DNA of 58,871 nt, taken from assembly GCA_016783445.1 (NCBI GenBank), contig JADHWO010000007.1:1-58871 (forward strand). Direction: 5' to 3'. Below are positions 8,752 to 15,975 of this stretch, in pieces (the stretch's first letter is position 1; each line of letters begins with the position of its first letter). This DNA comes from Candidatus Aminicenantota bacterium (GTDB lineage Bacteria; Acidobacteriota; Aminicenantia; Aminicenantales; Aminicenantaceae). The position numbers were made by a program, and so were the translations under genes. The notes under the pieces were generated by a model. It saw nothing but the letters and a program-made list of their open reading frames with translations. It did no database searches and was not told the origin of the DNA.

Positions 8752-10283
8752 GAAAACATATTAAATATTCCCTTTCAGGAATTCTTATTCTGGGTATTTT
8801 TTTCATAATTTTCTCTTGTGCAAAAGTCAGCCCTGACAAGCTCTCAACTGAGTTCCTCCCTCTGGATGGGAATCCCCTTGTCAGTTTTAGAATCCTTCTT
8901 AACGTGGGCTCTGTTAATGATCCTGCAGGTAAAGAAGGACTCTGTACACTCACATTCAGCATGCTTGCCAGCGGCGGCAGTAAAAGCTTGGCCTACAAGG
9001 AAATCCAGAAGAAATTTTATCCCATGGCTACTTCTGTAGGAATCAGCGTGGAAAAAGAGATGTCTGTTTTCACTGGAACTGCTCACGTGGATAACCTGGA
9101 AAAATATTATGCAATCTTCAAAGATATGCTTCTTAATCCTGGTTTTCGTGAAGACGATTTTAAAAGAATAAAAACTAACCAGTTGAACTTTCTGGAAAAA
9201 ACTTTAGTTAGCAATATGGATGAACAGTTTGGTAAGGAAATAATGAACCTTATGATGTATGAAGGCCATCCTTACGGCCATCATGAGGCTGGGACAGTCG
9301 AAACGCTCAAGGCAATAACTTTAGACGATGTCAAGGTTTTCTACAAGGAGCATTTCGTTCAGGGCAACATCACTATTGGAATCATAGGCGGTTATCCTGA
9401 AAACTTTTCTGCAGAAGTTTTGGAGGATTTTTCAAGTCTCCCAGGGAGACACACACCTCAGCTGAGCCTGCCTGAACAGAGGATGCCCTCTGGCCTTGAA
9501 ATCGTCATCGCTGACAAGAAATCTCCAGCCACTGCCCTTTCCATGGGATTTCCTGTCTCTATCTCCAAAGCAGATGACGACTACTTTGCCCTGTGGATTG
9601 CTGTATCTCATTTCGGAGAGCACCGGCAGCATTTATCCCTCCTCTTCCAGAAGATCAGAGAGGAGCGCGGACAAAATTATGGGGATTATGCCTATGCCGA
9701 CAATTTTATTCAAGGACGGCGCAAATTCCCTGCTCAAAATTACTGCCGAAAACAACAGTTCTTCTCCATTTGGATCCGCCCACTGGCCAACTCTAACCGC
9801 CATTTTGTTCTTCGCCAGGCCCTGCGTGAGCTCAAAAAACTCGTGGAGGAAGGCATCCCAGAAGAAAGGTTTGAATTAACCCGCACCTACCTCCTCAACT
9901 ACACCAAGCTCTATGCCCAGACACTTGGAGAAATACTTGGCTGGAAAATGGACTCCAAATACTATGGCTACAAAGATTTTCTGGCTGAAGTCCAGAAGAG
10001 ACTCCCAAAAATTACATATGAAGACGTTAACCTTGTTATTAAAAAATATTTAAATTTTGAAAATCTCTACATAGCAATCATCACCGAAAATGCCGAATCA
10101 TTGAAGGATGCCTTAGTAAAAAACACTCCTTCCCCTATCTCTTATGCCAATCCCAATATGCCTGAGGAAATCCTGGAGGAAGATAAACTTATCCAAGTTT
10201 TTCCTCTTGATGTTAAACCGGAGAATGTAAGAACAGCCCCGGCTACGGATTTTTTCCAAAAGTCGGGAGTCCCTAAAAAATAA
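8748..10283 (+). CDS. M16 family partner, catalytically inactive lipoprotein
   Basis: A 511-residue M16-fold protein. Residues 1-24 form a lipoprotein signal ending in IFSC, so it should be anchored by Cys24. The HxxEH zinc site is absent: the equivalent place reads LCTLTF (65-70). The C-terminal half keeps the substrate-side REERGQNY motif. Together with the coupled upstream gene it gives the catalytic/non-catalytic pair known for M16B heterodimers. A stretch of 20 bases at 9585-9604 recurs at 12907-12926. Confidence 0.9.
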   Translation: MRKHIKYSLSGILILGIFFIIFSCAKVSPDKLSTEFLPLDGNPLVSFRILLNVGSVNDPAGKEGLCTLTFSMLASGGSKSLAYKEIQKKFYPMATSVGISVEKEMSVFTGTAHVDNLEKYYAIFKDMLLNPGFREDDFKRIKTNQLNFLEKTLVSNMDEQFGKEIMNLMMYEGHPYGHHEAGTVETLKAITLDDVKVFYKEHFVQGNITIGIIGGYPENFSAEVLEDFSSLPGRHTPQLSLPEQRMPSGLEIVIADKKSPATALSMGFPVSISKADDDYFALWIAVSHFGEHRQHLSLLFQKIREERGQNYGDYAYADNFIQGRRKFPAQNYCRKQQFFSIWIRPLANSNRHFVLRQALRELKKLVEEGIPEERFELTRTYLLNYTKLYAQTLGEILGWKMDSKYYGYKDFLAEVQKRLPKITYEDVNLVIKKYLNFENLYIAIITENAESLKDALVKNTPSPISYANPNMPEEILEEDKLIQVFPLDVKPENVRTAPATDFFQKSGVPKK

Positions 10284-10332
10284 TATAAAAAGAAAGCTTT
10301 AAAGAAGGAGAGCTTCGCTGGAGTACTGAAGT

Positions 10333-10352
10333 AAAAAAATAGCCGCCGGCTA
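10333..10352 (-). terminator. Intrinsic terminator of the B3/B4 gene
   Basis: Read leftward, TAGCC-GGC-GGCTA forms a five-base-pair GC-rich stem with a three-base loop and is followed at once by seven T. The first three bases are the stop codon of the leftward gene, so the hairpin begins in the coding sequence. Confidence 0.55.
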
Positions 10353-11051
10353 AATCTCAACCTCTCTTTGTGCTTTGTCTAGAATAGCTATTTGAGTCTC
10401 AGATTTACAGTGCTCTCTTATTAATCTACATAAATCCTCTGTAATATTTAATACATCTTCGCTATCCACAGGTGGGAGCCCTTCAATAACCAGAACAACT
10501 TCTTTTGTTTCCTCTGTCATTTTTGTTTTATCACACTCTCTCCAGTTCCATCTTCTGCAGAGCACTTCTTTATCATCCATATATATAACTTCTCCTTGTT
10601 TGGCCGCCTCTTTCTCCCTGGAATTAAGGGACACAAAAGGCTCTTCTCCATCGGCAAATTTTAAAACAATATCTCCTTCGACCTTTGCTCTGTCATCCCC
10701 TCCTGCTGGAATCATATGCTTTACGGAAATATAGTTGTATATATCAACTATGTTATTGATATGCCTTAAATCCACTCCTTTTAAAATCATCCTGTAAAGG
10801 CTTTCAACCGAACTCTTGTATTTCTTGGGCTTGGCACCAAAAGATGAATACGCTCTCCTCCAGGACTCGATTCTTGGGATCTGGGAAAGAGTCTCCGTGT
10901 TATAATTTGCTCTTATTTCTTTTTCTTTTTCTCTAATTAACTGCAAAACTTCAGTATCTTCCCCCTCGTTATCGACCTGGTTTGCAAAAACAACTCCCAG
11001 GGTTAATCCCGGAAACTCTTCAAACACATTAGGTGCAATTTTAAATTTCAC
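10350..11051 (-). CDS. B3/B4 tRNA-binding domain protein
   Basis: A 233-residue stand-alone protein of the B3/B4 domain found in phenylalanyl-tRNA synthetase beta. RIESWRRAYSSFGAKPKKYKSS, shortened here to its core SWRRAYSSFGAKPKKY, is the typical motif, and GDIVLKFADGEEP and CRRWNWRECDKTK follow. Free-standing homologues are thought to edit or bind mischarged tRNA, but few have been studied. The start is GTG. It converges with the M16 operon and has its own terminator. Confidence 0.82.
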   Translation of the reverse strand: MKFKIAPNVFEEFPGLTLGVVFANQVDNEGEDTEVLQLIREKEKEIRANYNTETLSQIPRIESWRRAYSSFGAKPKKYKSSVESLYRMILKGVDLRHINNIVDIYNYISVKHMIPAGGDDRAKVEGDIVLKFADGEEPFVSLNSREKEAAKQGEVIYMDDKEVLCRRWNWRECDKTKMTEETKEVVLVIEGLPPVDSEDVLNITEDLCRLIREHCKSETQIAILDKAQREVEI

Positions 11052-11121
11052 TATTTATCTCTTTATATTATCGTATTTTGTTTTGCTATCTAAGTCCGTA
11101 ATAATAACAAAATGCTAAAAT

Positions 11122-12531
11122 TTACTTTAATAATTCTGCAGCCTTTTTAGTAATCAGTTTCCATGCTTCTTGCACATAAAACTCCTCAGTTGTTCTTGAT
11201 GCTATGGCCATCCGAAGCACATATTTTCCCTTTAACGTCGTGTGCGTCAAAAAGACCTTTCCAGTCTGGTTCAGGCTCTCGAGCAGCCGCCTGTTCAAAT
11301 CTTCGAGAGCTTCCTCATTCCGCCCGTCATTTAAACGAAAGCAGACTAGACTCAATTCAACGGGAGCCATGAGCTCAAAAGCTTCATGCTTTTTGACCCA
11401 CTCCTTGAACATCTGGGCAAGACGGATGTGCTCTCGCACTATTTTTTGAAGCCCTTCCACTCCATAAGAGCGAATCACAAACCACAGTTTCAGCGCCCGG
11501 AACCTCCTCCCCAGTTGAACACCCCAATCCCGGAAATTTTTCACCTGGCTATCTTGTCCAGTTTTTAAATATTCCGGATGAATTTCAAAGGTTCGAATCA
11601 GCATTCCAGGGTCCTTTACAAAATAAGCTGAGCAATCAAAATTTGTAAGCATCCATTTATGAGGATTAAAGACAAAAGAGTCCATATTTTCTGCTCCTTC
11701 AAGCATCCACTTTTTCTCAGGAAGAATTGCAGCTGTTCCGGCAAAAGCAGCATCCACATGGAGCCAGATGTTTTGACTGCGGCAAATCTTTCCGATAGCA
11801 GCCAAAGGATCAATTGCTGTCGATGAGGTTGTCCCGAGAGTAGCCACAACACAGGCAGGCTTTAATCCCCTTTTTTTATCCCTTTTCACTGCTTCTTCAA
11901 GCTTTGATGGGACCATAGCGAATGAGTCGTCTGTCGGGATATAGCACAGGTTTTCCCTGCCATAGCCAGCAATCTTCACCCCTTTTTCAATACTTGAATG
12001 GGTCTCTTCTGAAGCATATACAACCAGGGTTTTTTTCAGCCCCTTTTGATTTGCTTCAAAATTTGTTGCCTTTTCTCGGGCAGTGAGAAGAGCAACCAGA
12101 GTCGCGGTTGAGGCAGTATCCTGGATAACACCTTCCATCCCTTCAGGAAGACCCAGCATCTGACGCAGCCATTCCAGGACAACTTCCTCAAGCTCAGCCG
12201 CAGCTGGAGACGTCTGCCATATCATACATTGGGCACCAAGGCCTGCGGTCAGCAACTCTGCCAGAATGGATGGAGGGCTGTTGTTAGCGGGAAAATAGGC
12301 AAACCAGGAAGGATGCTGCCAGTGGGTTATTCCAGGTAGAATAATTTTCTTAAAATCGAGGAAAAGTTTCTCCATAGTCTCCGCCTGAATTGGTGGATTT
12401 TGAGGGAGTTTACTCCGAATCTCACCAGGCTTAACCTGGGAGAGAACAGGCAGCTTTTCCAGTTCGTCCATATAATCAGCCACCCAATCGATAAATCTAT
12501 AGCCAAATTTCCTGAATGTTTCTTTTTCCAT
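11122..12531 (-). CDS. Aromatic-L-amino-acid decarboxylase family enzyme
   Basis: A 469-residue group II PLP decarboxylase. HPSWFAYFPANNS is near 73-85, His178 (EETHSS) should stack on PLP, HVDAAFAG is at 258-265, and Lys292 in NPHKWML is the Schiff-base lysine. The length and motifs match the tyrosine/tryptophan/DOPA decarboxylase family, which produces amines such as tyramine or tryptamine. No amine exchanger is adjacent, so an acid-resistance pair is not evident here. Exact substrate is undetermined. Confidence 0.9.
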   Translation of the reverse strand: MEKETFRKFGYRFIDWVADYMDELEKLPVLSQVKPGEIRSKLPQNPPIQAETMEKLFLDFKKIILPGITHWQHPSWFAYFPANNSPPSILAELLTAGLGAQCMIWQTSPAAAELEEVVLEWLRQMLGLPEGMEGVIQDTASTATLVALLTAREKATNFEANQKGLKKTLVVYASEETHSSIEKGVKIAGYGRENLCYIPTDDSFAMVPSKLEEAVKRDKKRGLKPACVVATLGTTSSTAIDPLAAIGKICRSQNIWLHVDAAFAGTAAILPEKKWMLEGAENMDSFVFNPHKWMLTNFDCSAYFVKDPGMLIRTFEIHPEYLKTGQDSQVKNFRDWGVQLGRRFRALKLWFVIRSYGVEGLQKIVREHIRLAQMFKEWVKKHEAFELMAPVELSLVCFRLNDGRNEEALEDLNRRLLESLNQTGKVFLTHTTLKGKYVLRMAIASRTTEEFYVQEAWKLITKKAAELLK

Positions 12532-12747
12532 AATATTACTCCATTTTTTTTAAGAAGAAGCCTTTATCTCATTATAATCTTTTTCTGTAAGTTATTCTAA
12601 ATAATGTCCTTCTATTAGTCAAAACAACCTTCAAAATACAATTTTATTCATTACCCTGAAAAAATTGCTAAAAATGCCTGATTTAGGGTAAAAAACGTGT
12701 CAAAAATTGCTCAAAACAGACAATTTTAATAAATTAGAAGAAATTTG

Positions 12748-12777
12748 TTGAAATTTAATAAAAATTTATGATATAAT
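12748..12777 (+). promoter_or_regulatory. Sigma-70-type promoter, TTGAAA-N18-TATAAT
   Basis: TTGAAA at 12748-12753 and a perfect TATAAT at 12772-12777 are separated by 18 bases in a very AT-rich stretch. Transcription would begin near 12785. No gene starts within 250 bases downstream, so this may drive a small RNA or the 30-codon ORF at 13040. Confidence 0.5.
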
Positions 12778-13039
12778 ATATGTCAAGCTTTTAAAAGGGG
12801 ACATCAAACTAAATTTATAAAAATTACTCTTATATCTTCTGTCTTAAAATCCAGATAAATTTCCTCCTTCAATTAACCATTCTTTAACATATTCCAACCA
12901 GGAATATTTGCCCTGTGGATTGCTGTCTATTACTTGATAAAACAAAAACCTTCAAAGAAAAATTAAAATCTAAGAATAATTTCAAAAACCCTGCAACTTT
13001 TTTATGACTTTATCCGTATTAAATATATGGAGAACAAAA

Positions 13040-13132
13040 ATGAGCCTGATAGAAGAGCAATTTAAAAATAAAACCCTCCTTTTTACCCCTCCTTTTTTCA
13101 TGGAGTTTAAAATAAATTCCCTTATTTACTGA
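13040..13132 (+). CDS. Possible 30-residue small protein
   Basis: An ATG with GGAG seven bases upstream opens 30 codons (MSLIEEQFKN... ending INSLIY) that stop 14 bases before an 18-bp terminator hairpin. Ribosome site, ORF and terminator are coherently placed. The sequence matches nothing I know and is short, so it could equally be part of a non-coding RNA. Confidence 0.25.
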   Translation: MSLIEEQFKNKTLLFTPPFFMEFKINSLIY

Positions 13133-13146
13133 TTTATCCCCTTTTA

Positions 13147-13197
13147 CAGGCTGTCCTTTTTCTTAAAAAGAAAAAGGACAGCCTGCCTTTCTTTTTA
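13147..13197 (+). terminator. Strong intrinsic terminator, perfect 18-bp stem
   Basis: Bases 13147-13164 pair perfectly with 13168-13185 around an AAA loop (CAGGCTGTCC... against ...GGACAGCCTG). The 3' side continues into a T-rich tract (CCTTTCTTTTT). It ends the transcript expected from the 12748 promoter and insulates the cobalamin riboswitch. Confidence 0.75.
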
Positions 13198-13280
13198 CTT
13201 TATACAAATGTCTTGACAAGAAAACAAATACTCTATTAAATTAGGAAAGGAAGAATTTTTATCTTTGACAATTGAGTTTT

Positions 13281-13428
13281 TGGTTTAGAGGAAAGGGAAG
13301 TCCGTGAAAAGCGGACACAGCCCCCGCTACTGTAATCGGAAACGAATTCCAGATGTAGCCACTGTCCATTCCAAAAGGACGGGAAGGCTTGGAATGAGGT
13401 CAATCCGAGAGTCAGGAAACCTCCTTTA
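13281..13428 (+). promoter_or_regulatory. Cobalamin (B12) riboswitch
   Basis: The conserved core elements occur in order: CCCCCGCTACTGTAATCGG (from 13321), GCCACTG (13358-13364), GGGAAGGCT (13381-13389) and the B12 box form AGTCAGGAAACC (13410-13421). A stem from AGTCCG/CGGAC precedes the core. This is the AdoCbl-type class I aptamer. It lies 143 bases before a BtuB-like receptor, the classic target, with a terminator in between (13439-13474). Confidence 0.95.
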
Positions 13429-13438
13429 AACTCTTAAA

Positions 13439-13474
13439 ACCCATCTTCGGGTGGAAGGTAGGGTCTTTTTTTTT
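13439..13474 (+). terminator. Riboswitch-controlled intrinsic terminator
   Basis: ACCC-AT-CTTC (13439-13448) pairs with GAAG-GTA-GGGT (13454-13464) around a small loop, and is followed by C and nine T (13465-13474). It starts 18 bases after the B12 box. An alternative hairpin uses the same 3' arm: GGAAGG-T-AGGGT (13453-13464) with ACCCT-CCTTCC (13475-13485). Confidence 0.7.
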
Positions 13475-13570
13475 ACCCTCCTTCCCTTGAATAAATGAAA
13501 CAAACAAAAATTTTCATGCCTCTCTTATGTTGTACAATGCGGGAACAAACCTGTTTTGGAGGGTCACAAT

Positions 13571-15520
13571 ATGATAAAAAAAGTCTTTTGTTTAACTCTC
13601 GTCTTGATAATATTCTCTTTTAATCTTCTCGCTCAAGAAAACAAAAAGAAAGAAAAACAAACTCCTCCTCTCCAGCATGAAGTTGTTGTTACCGCCACTC
13701 GGCTTGAGACACCTTCCAAAGAAGTCGCAAGTTCATTCACAGTCATCTCTAAAGAAGAACTGGAACGAACAAAAAAGACCACTGTCCTTGAGGTTCTGCA
13801 GGAAGTTTTGGGAGTTGCCGTTATCCAGAACGGGCCCAATGGTGGAGTAGCCTCTGTGTTCATCCGTGGAGCACATTCAGAACACACTCTGGTACTTATG
13901 GACGGCGTTGAGCTTAACGATCCCATATCTCCTTCTCGCTCTTTTGACCTGGCTCACCTGACACTTGAAAACATCCAACGCATTGAGGTTCTTCGCGGCC
14001 CCCAGAGCACTCTTTATGGCTCGGATGCCATTGGCGGAATAGTAAACATCATCACAAAAAAAGGGCAGGGAGAACCAAAATTTCATCTTTCCACATATGG
14101 CGGTTCATATGGAACTTTTGCCGGCTCCGCAGGCATAGACGGCGGTACGGAAAAAATCCAGTACTCTCTCGGAGCATTTCGATCTCGCTCAGAAGGTTTC
14201 TCTGCGGCAAGCACTTCTTATTCTGGAAACGAGGAAAAAGATGGCTACAAGAATTTAACTCTTTCAGGGAGACTTGGTTATTGTCCCATGGAAAATCTCA
14301 GTTTTGACTTTACAGTGCGAACAATAAATACAGAAACAGATATTGACAATTCAGGGGGAGATTATGGAGATGACCCGAATTACATTCAAAAATATGATGC
14401 CCTGTTTTTTAAAAGTCAGGCTAGAGCACTTTTACTTAATAATCGCTGGGAACAAAAACTAAGCTTATCCCTTGTAGATTATAGCCGCCAGCACGATAAT
14501 CCAGCTGACACCTCACATCCTTTTGACTCAGAGAATGGTTTTTTTAAAAGTAAATTATTCAAAGTTGACTGGCAAAATAATCTTTTCCTCCATAAAACAA
14601 ATACATTAACCTTTGGGATAGAATATCAGCAAGAGGAGGGCGAATCTAAATATTTATCTGAAAGCATGTGGGGATCCTATTCGAGTACTTTTCCGCTTCA
14701 AAAAGCCCAAACTACTGGAATATATATACAGGAGCAACTCAGGATAGCCAATCAATTTTTCACAACCGCGGGTTTCCGTCAAGATATTCACAGCCAGTTC
14801 GGAAGGTCTACAACATACCGCCTTGCACCAGCATACTTTATAGAAAAAACAGGAACAAAACTTAAAGCAACCTATGGTACCGGCTTCAAATCACCTTCTC
14901 TTTACCAGCTCTATGCACCGGAAACTATGTGGGGTCCTATCGGAAATGAAGATTTATACCCAGAAAAATCTACAGGCTGGGATATAGGAATCGAACAAGA
15001 ATTACTGGAAAGCAAAGCACTTCTAGGAGCAACATATTTTTTTAATAACTATAAAAACCTTATCAATTTTGATTTCCTTCAGGGATACACAAATATCGGA
15101 AAAGCAGAATCTAAAGGAGTTGAACTTTTTCTCCAAGTCCGTCCTGTTGGTGACCTATCGTTGAATATAACTTACACAAGAACAGAAGCTAAAGACAAAG
15201 ACACAGATACAAATCTTATTCGGAGGCCCAAAGATAAATTCTCAGCAACCTGTAATTATCAATTTACAAAAAAAGGTAATGTTTATCTTTCTCTTATACA
15301 TATCGGAGAACGTGACGACCTGGATTTCTCCTCTTTTCCCTCCGCTCAAATCACTCTTCCAATGTATACTCTTCTCAATACTGTTGTGTCTTATGATTTA
15401 ATTCAAAACGCTCAAATATTTATCCGCTTCGATAATATCTTTAACAAAAAATATGAGATGCTTAAAGGATATGGGACCCCAGGATTTTCTGGCTATGGAG
15501 GAATCAAAATCTTCTTTTAA
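13571..15520 (+). CDS. btuB: BtuB-like TonB-dependent receptor
   Basis: About 649 residues: signal peptide ending near LLAQ, a TonB box in HEVVVTATR, a plug domain (VLQEVLGV, VFIRGAHSEHTLVLMDGVELNDP, RGPQSTLYGSDAIGGIVNI), then a 22-strand barrel ending in an aromatic residue (KIFF). GGAGGG at 13558-13563 is seven bases from ATG 13571, so this start is chosen over TTG 13556. Control by the upstream cobalamin riboswitch supports corrinoid uptake as its function. No BtuCDF genes are in the window. Confidence 0.92.
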   Translation: MIKKVFCLTLVLIIFSFNLLAQENKKKEKQTPPLQHEVVVTATRLETPSKEVASSFTVISKEELERTKKTTVLEVLQEVLGVAVIQNGPNGGVASVFIRGAHSEHTLVLMDGVELNDPISPSRSFDLAHLTLENIQRIEVLRGPQSTLYGSDAIGGIVNIITKKGQGEPKFHLSTYGGSYGTFAGSAGIDGGTEKIQYSLGAFRSRSEGFSAASTSYSGNEEKDGYKNLTLSGRLGYCPMENLSFDFTVRTINTETDIDNSGGDYGDDPNYIQKYDALFFKSQARALLLNNRWEQKLSLSLVDYSRQHDNPADTSHPFDSENGFFKSKLFKVDWQNNLFLHKTNTLTFGIEYQQEEGESKYLSESMWGSYSSTFPLQKAQTTGIYIQEQLRIANQFFTTAGFRQDIHSQFGRSTTYRLAPAYFIEKTGTKLKATYGTGFKSPSLYQLYAPETMWGPIGNEDLYPEKSTGWDIGIEQELLESKALLGATYFFNNYKNLINFDFLQGYTNIGKAESKGVELFLQVRPVGDLSLNITYTRTEAKDKDTDTNLIRRPKDKFSATCNYQFTKKGNVYLSLIHIGERDDLDFSSFPSAQITLPMYTLLNTVVSYDLIQNAQIFIRFDNIFNKKYEMLKGYGTPGFSGYGGIKIFF

Positions 15521-15544
15521 AACTATAAGGTTTGAACAAGGAAG

Positions 15545-15574
15545 TTGACTTTTTTAGCTGTTTTCCCGTATATT
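15545..15574 (+). promoter_or_regulatory. Promoter of first CPACH mini-protein, TTGACT-N18-TATATT
   Basis: TTGACT (15545-15550) and TATATT (15569-15574) have an 18-base spacer. The start codon lies 13 bases after the -10 box, so the mRNA leader would be only about 7 bases. Exactly the same boxes, spacer and start distance occur at 18395-18424 before the paralogue. Confidence 0.6.
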
Positions 15575-15587
15575 TAAGCAAAAGAAA

Positions 15588-15869
15588 TTGATAAATAATA
15601 AACAGAAGAAATACTTCAATATTGCTTTTCTATTTATTTTCCTGTTTATAACACTATTCATTAACTTTTTTCATACAGAAAAAAACTTTAAGTCTGATCA
15701 TTCTTGCCCCGCCTGCCATTTCCAAAATTCAGCTCTCACCACTAACCATATTAATTTCTTTTACCTCCCCCAACTCAGCCTTCTTGAAATACTGCAAACT
15801 AATGAATCTGTCAATTATTGGCAGATATTTTTCATAGACCCAACCTCTCGCTCCCCTCCTAAAATTTAA
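15588..15869 (+). CDS. CPACH mini-protein 1, unknown function
   Basis: A 93-residue protein with one N-terminal hydrophobic helix (about 10-27), then FFHTEKN, a CPACHFQNS motif at about 40-48, TTNHINF, YLPQLSLLE and a C-terminal SRSPP. CPACH fits the CxxCH haem-c attachment pattern, but could instead bind a metal together with nearby histidines. From residue 22 onward it is identical to the protein at 18438 at 61 of 72 positions. The TTG start is supported by alignment with the paralogue and by the matched promoter distance. It precedes a TonB-dependent receptor. No known family is recognised. Confidence 0.7.
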   Translation: MINNKQKKYFNIAFLFIFLFITLFINFFHTEKNFKSDHSCPACHFQNSALTTNHINFFYLPQLSLLEILQTNESVNYWQIFFIDPTSRSPPKI

Positions 15870-15975
15870 CCTTTCATAAAATTATCTTATTGAGCCTATT
15901 TCATTAGTTTAAAATCCCAACAAAGCTCAAAAGATTATTCCTTAAAGCAGATAGCAGGCTTAAAGGAGGGGCAAA

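Larger units (their letters stand above)
12532..13146. other. Gene-poor 600-base region
   Basis: No long ORF on either strand. It holds a consensus-like promoter at 12748-12777, a 20-base string shared with the M16 partner gene (12907-12926), and a 30-codon ORF with GGAG (13040-13132). It runs directly into a strong terminator at 13147. Confidence 0.6.
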
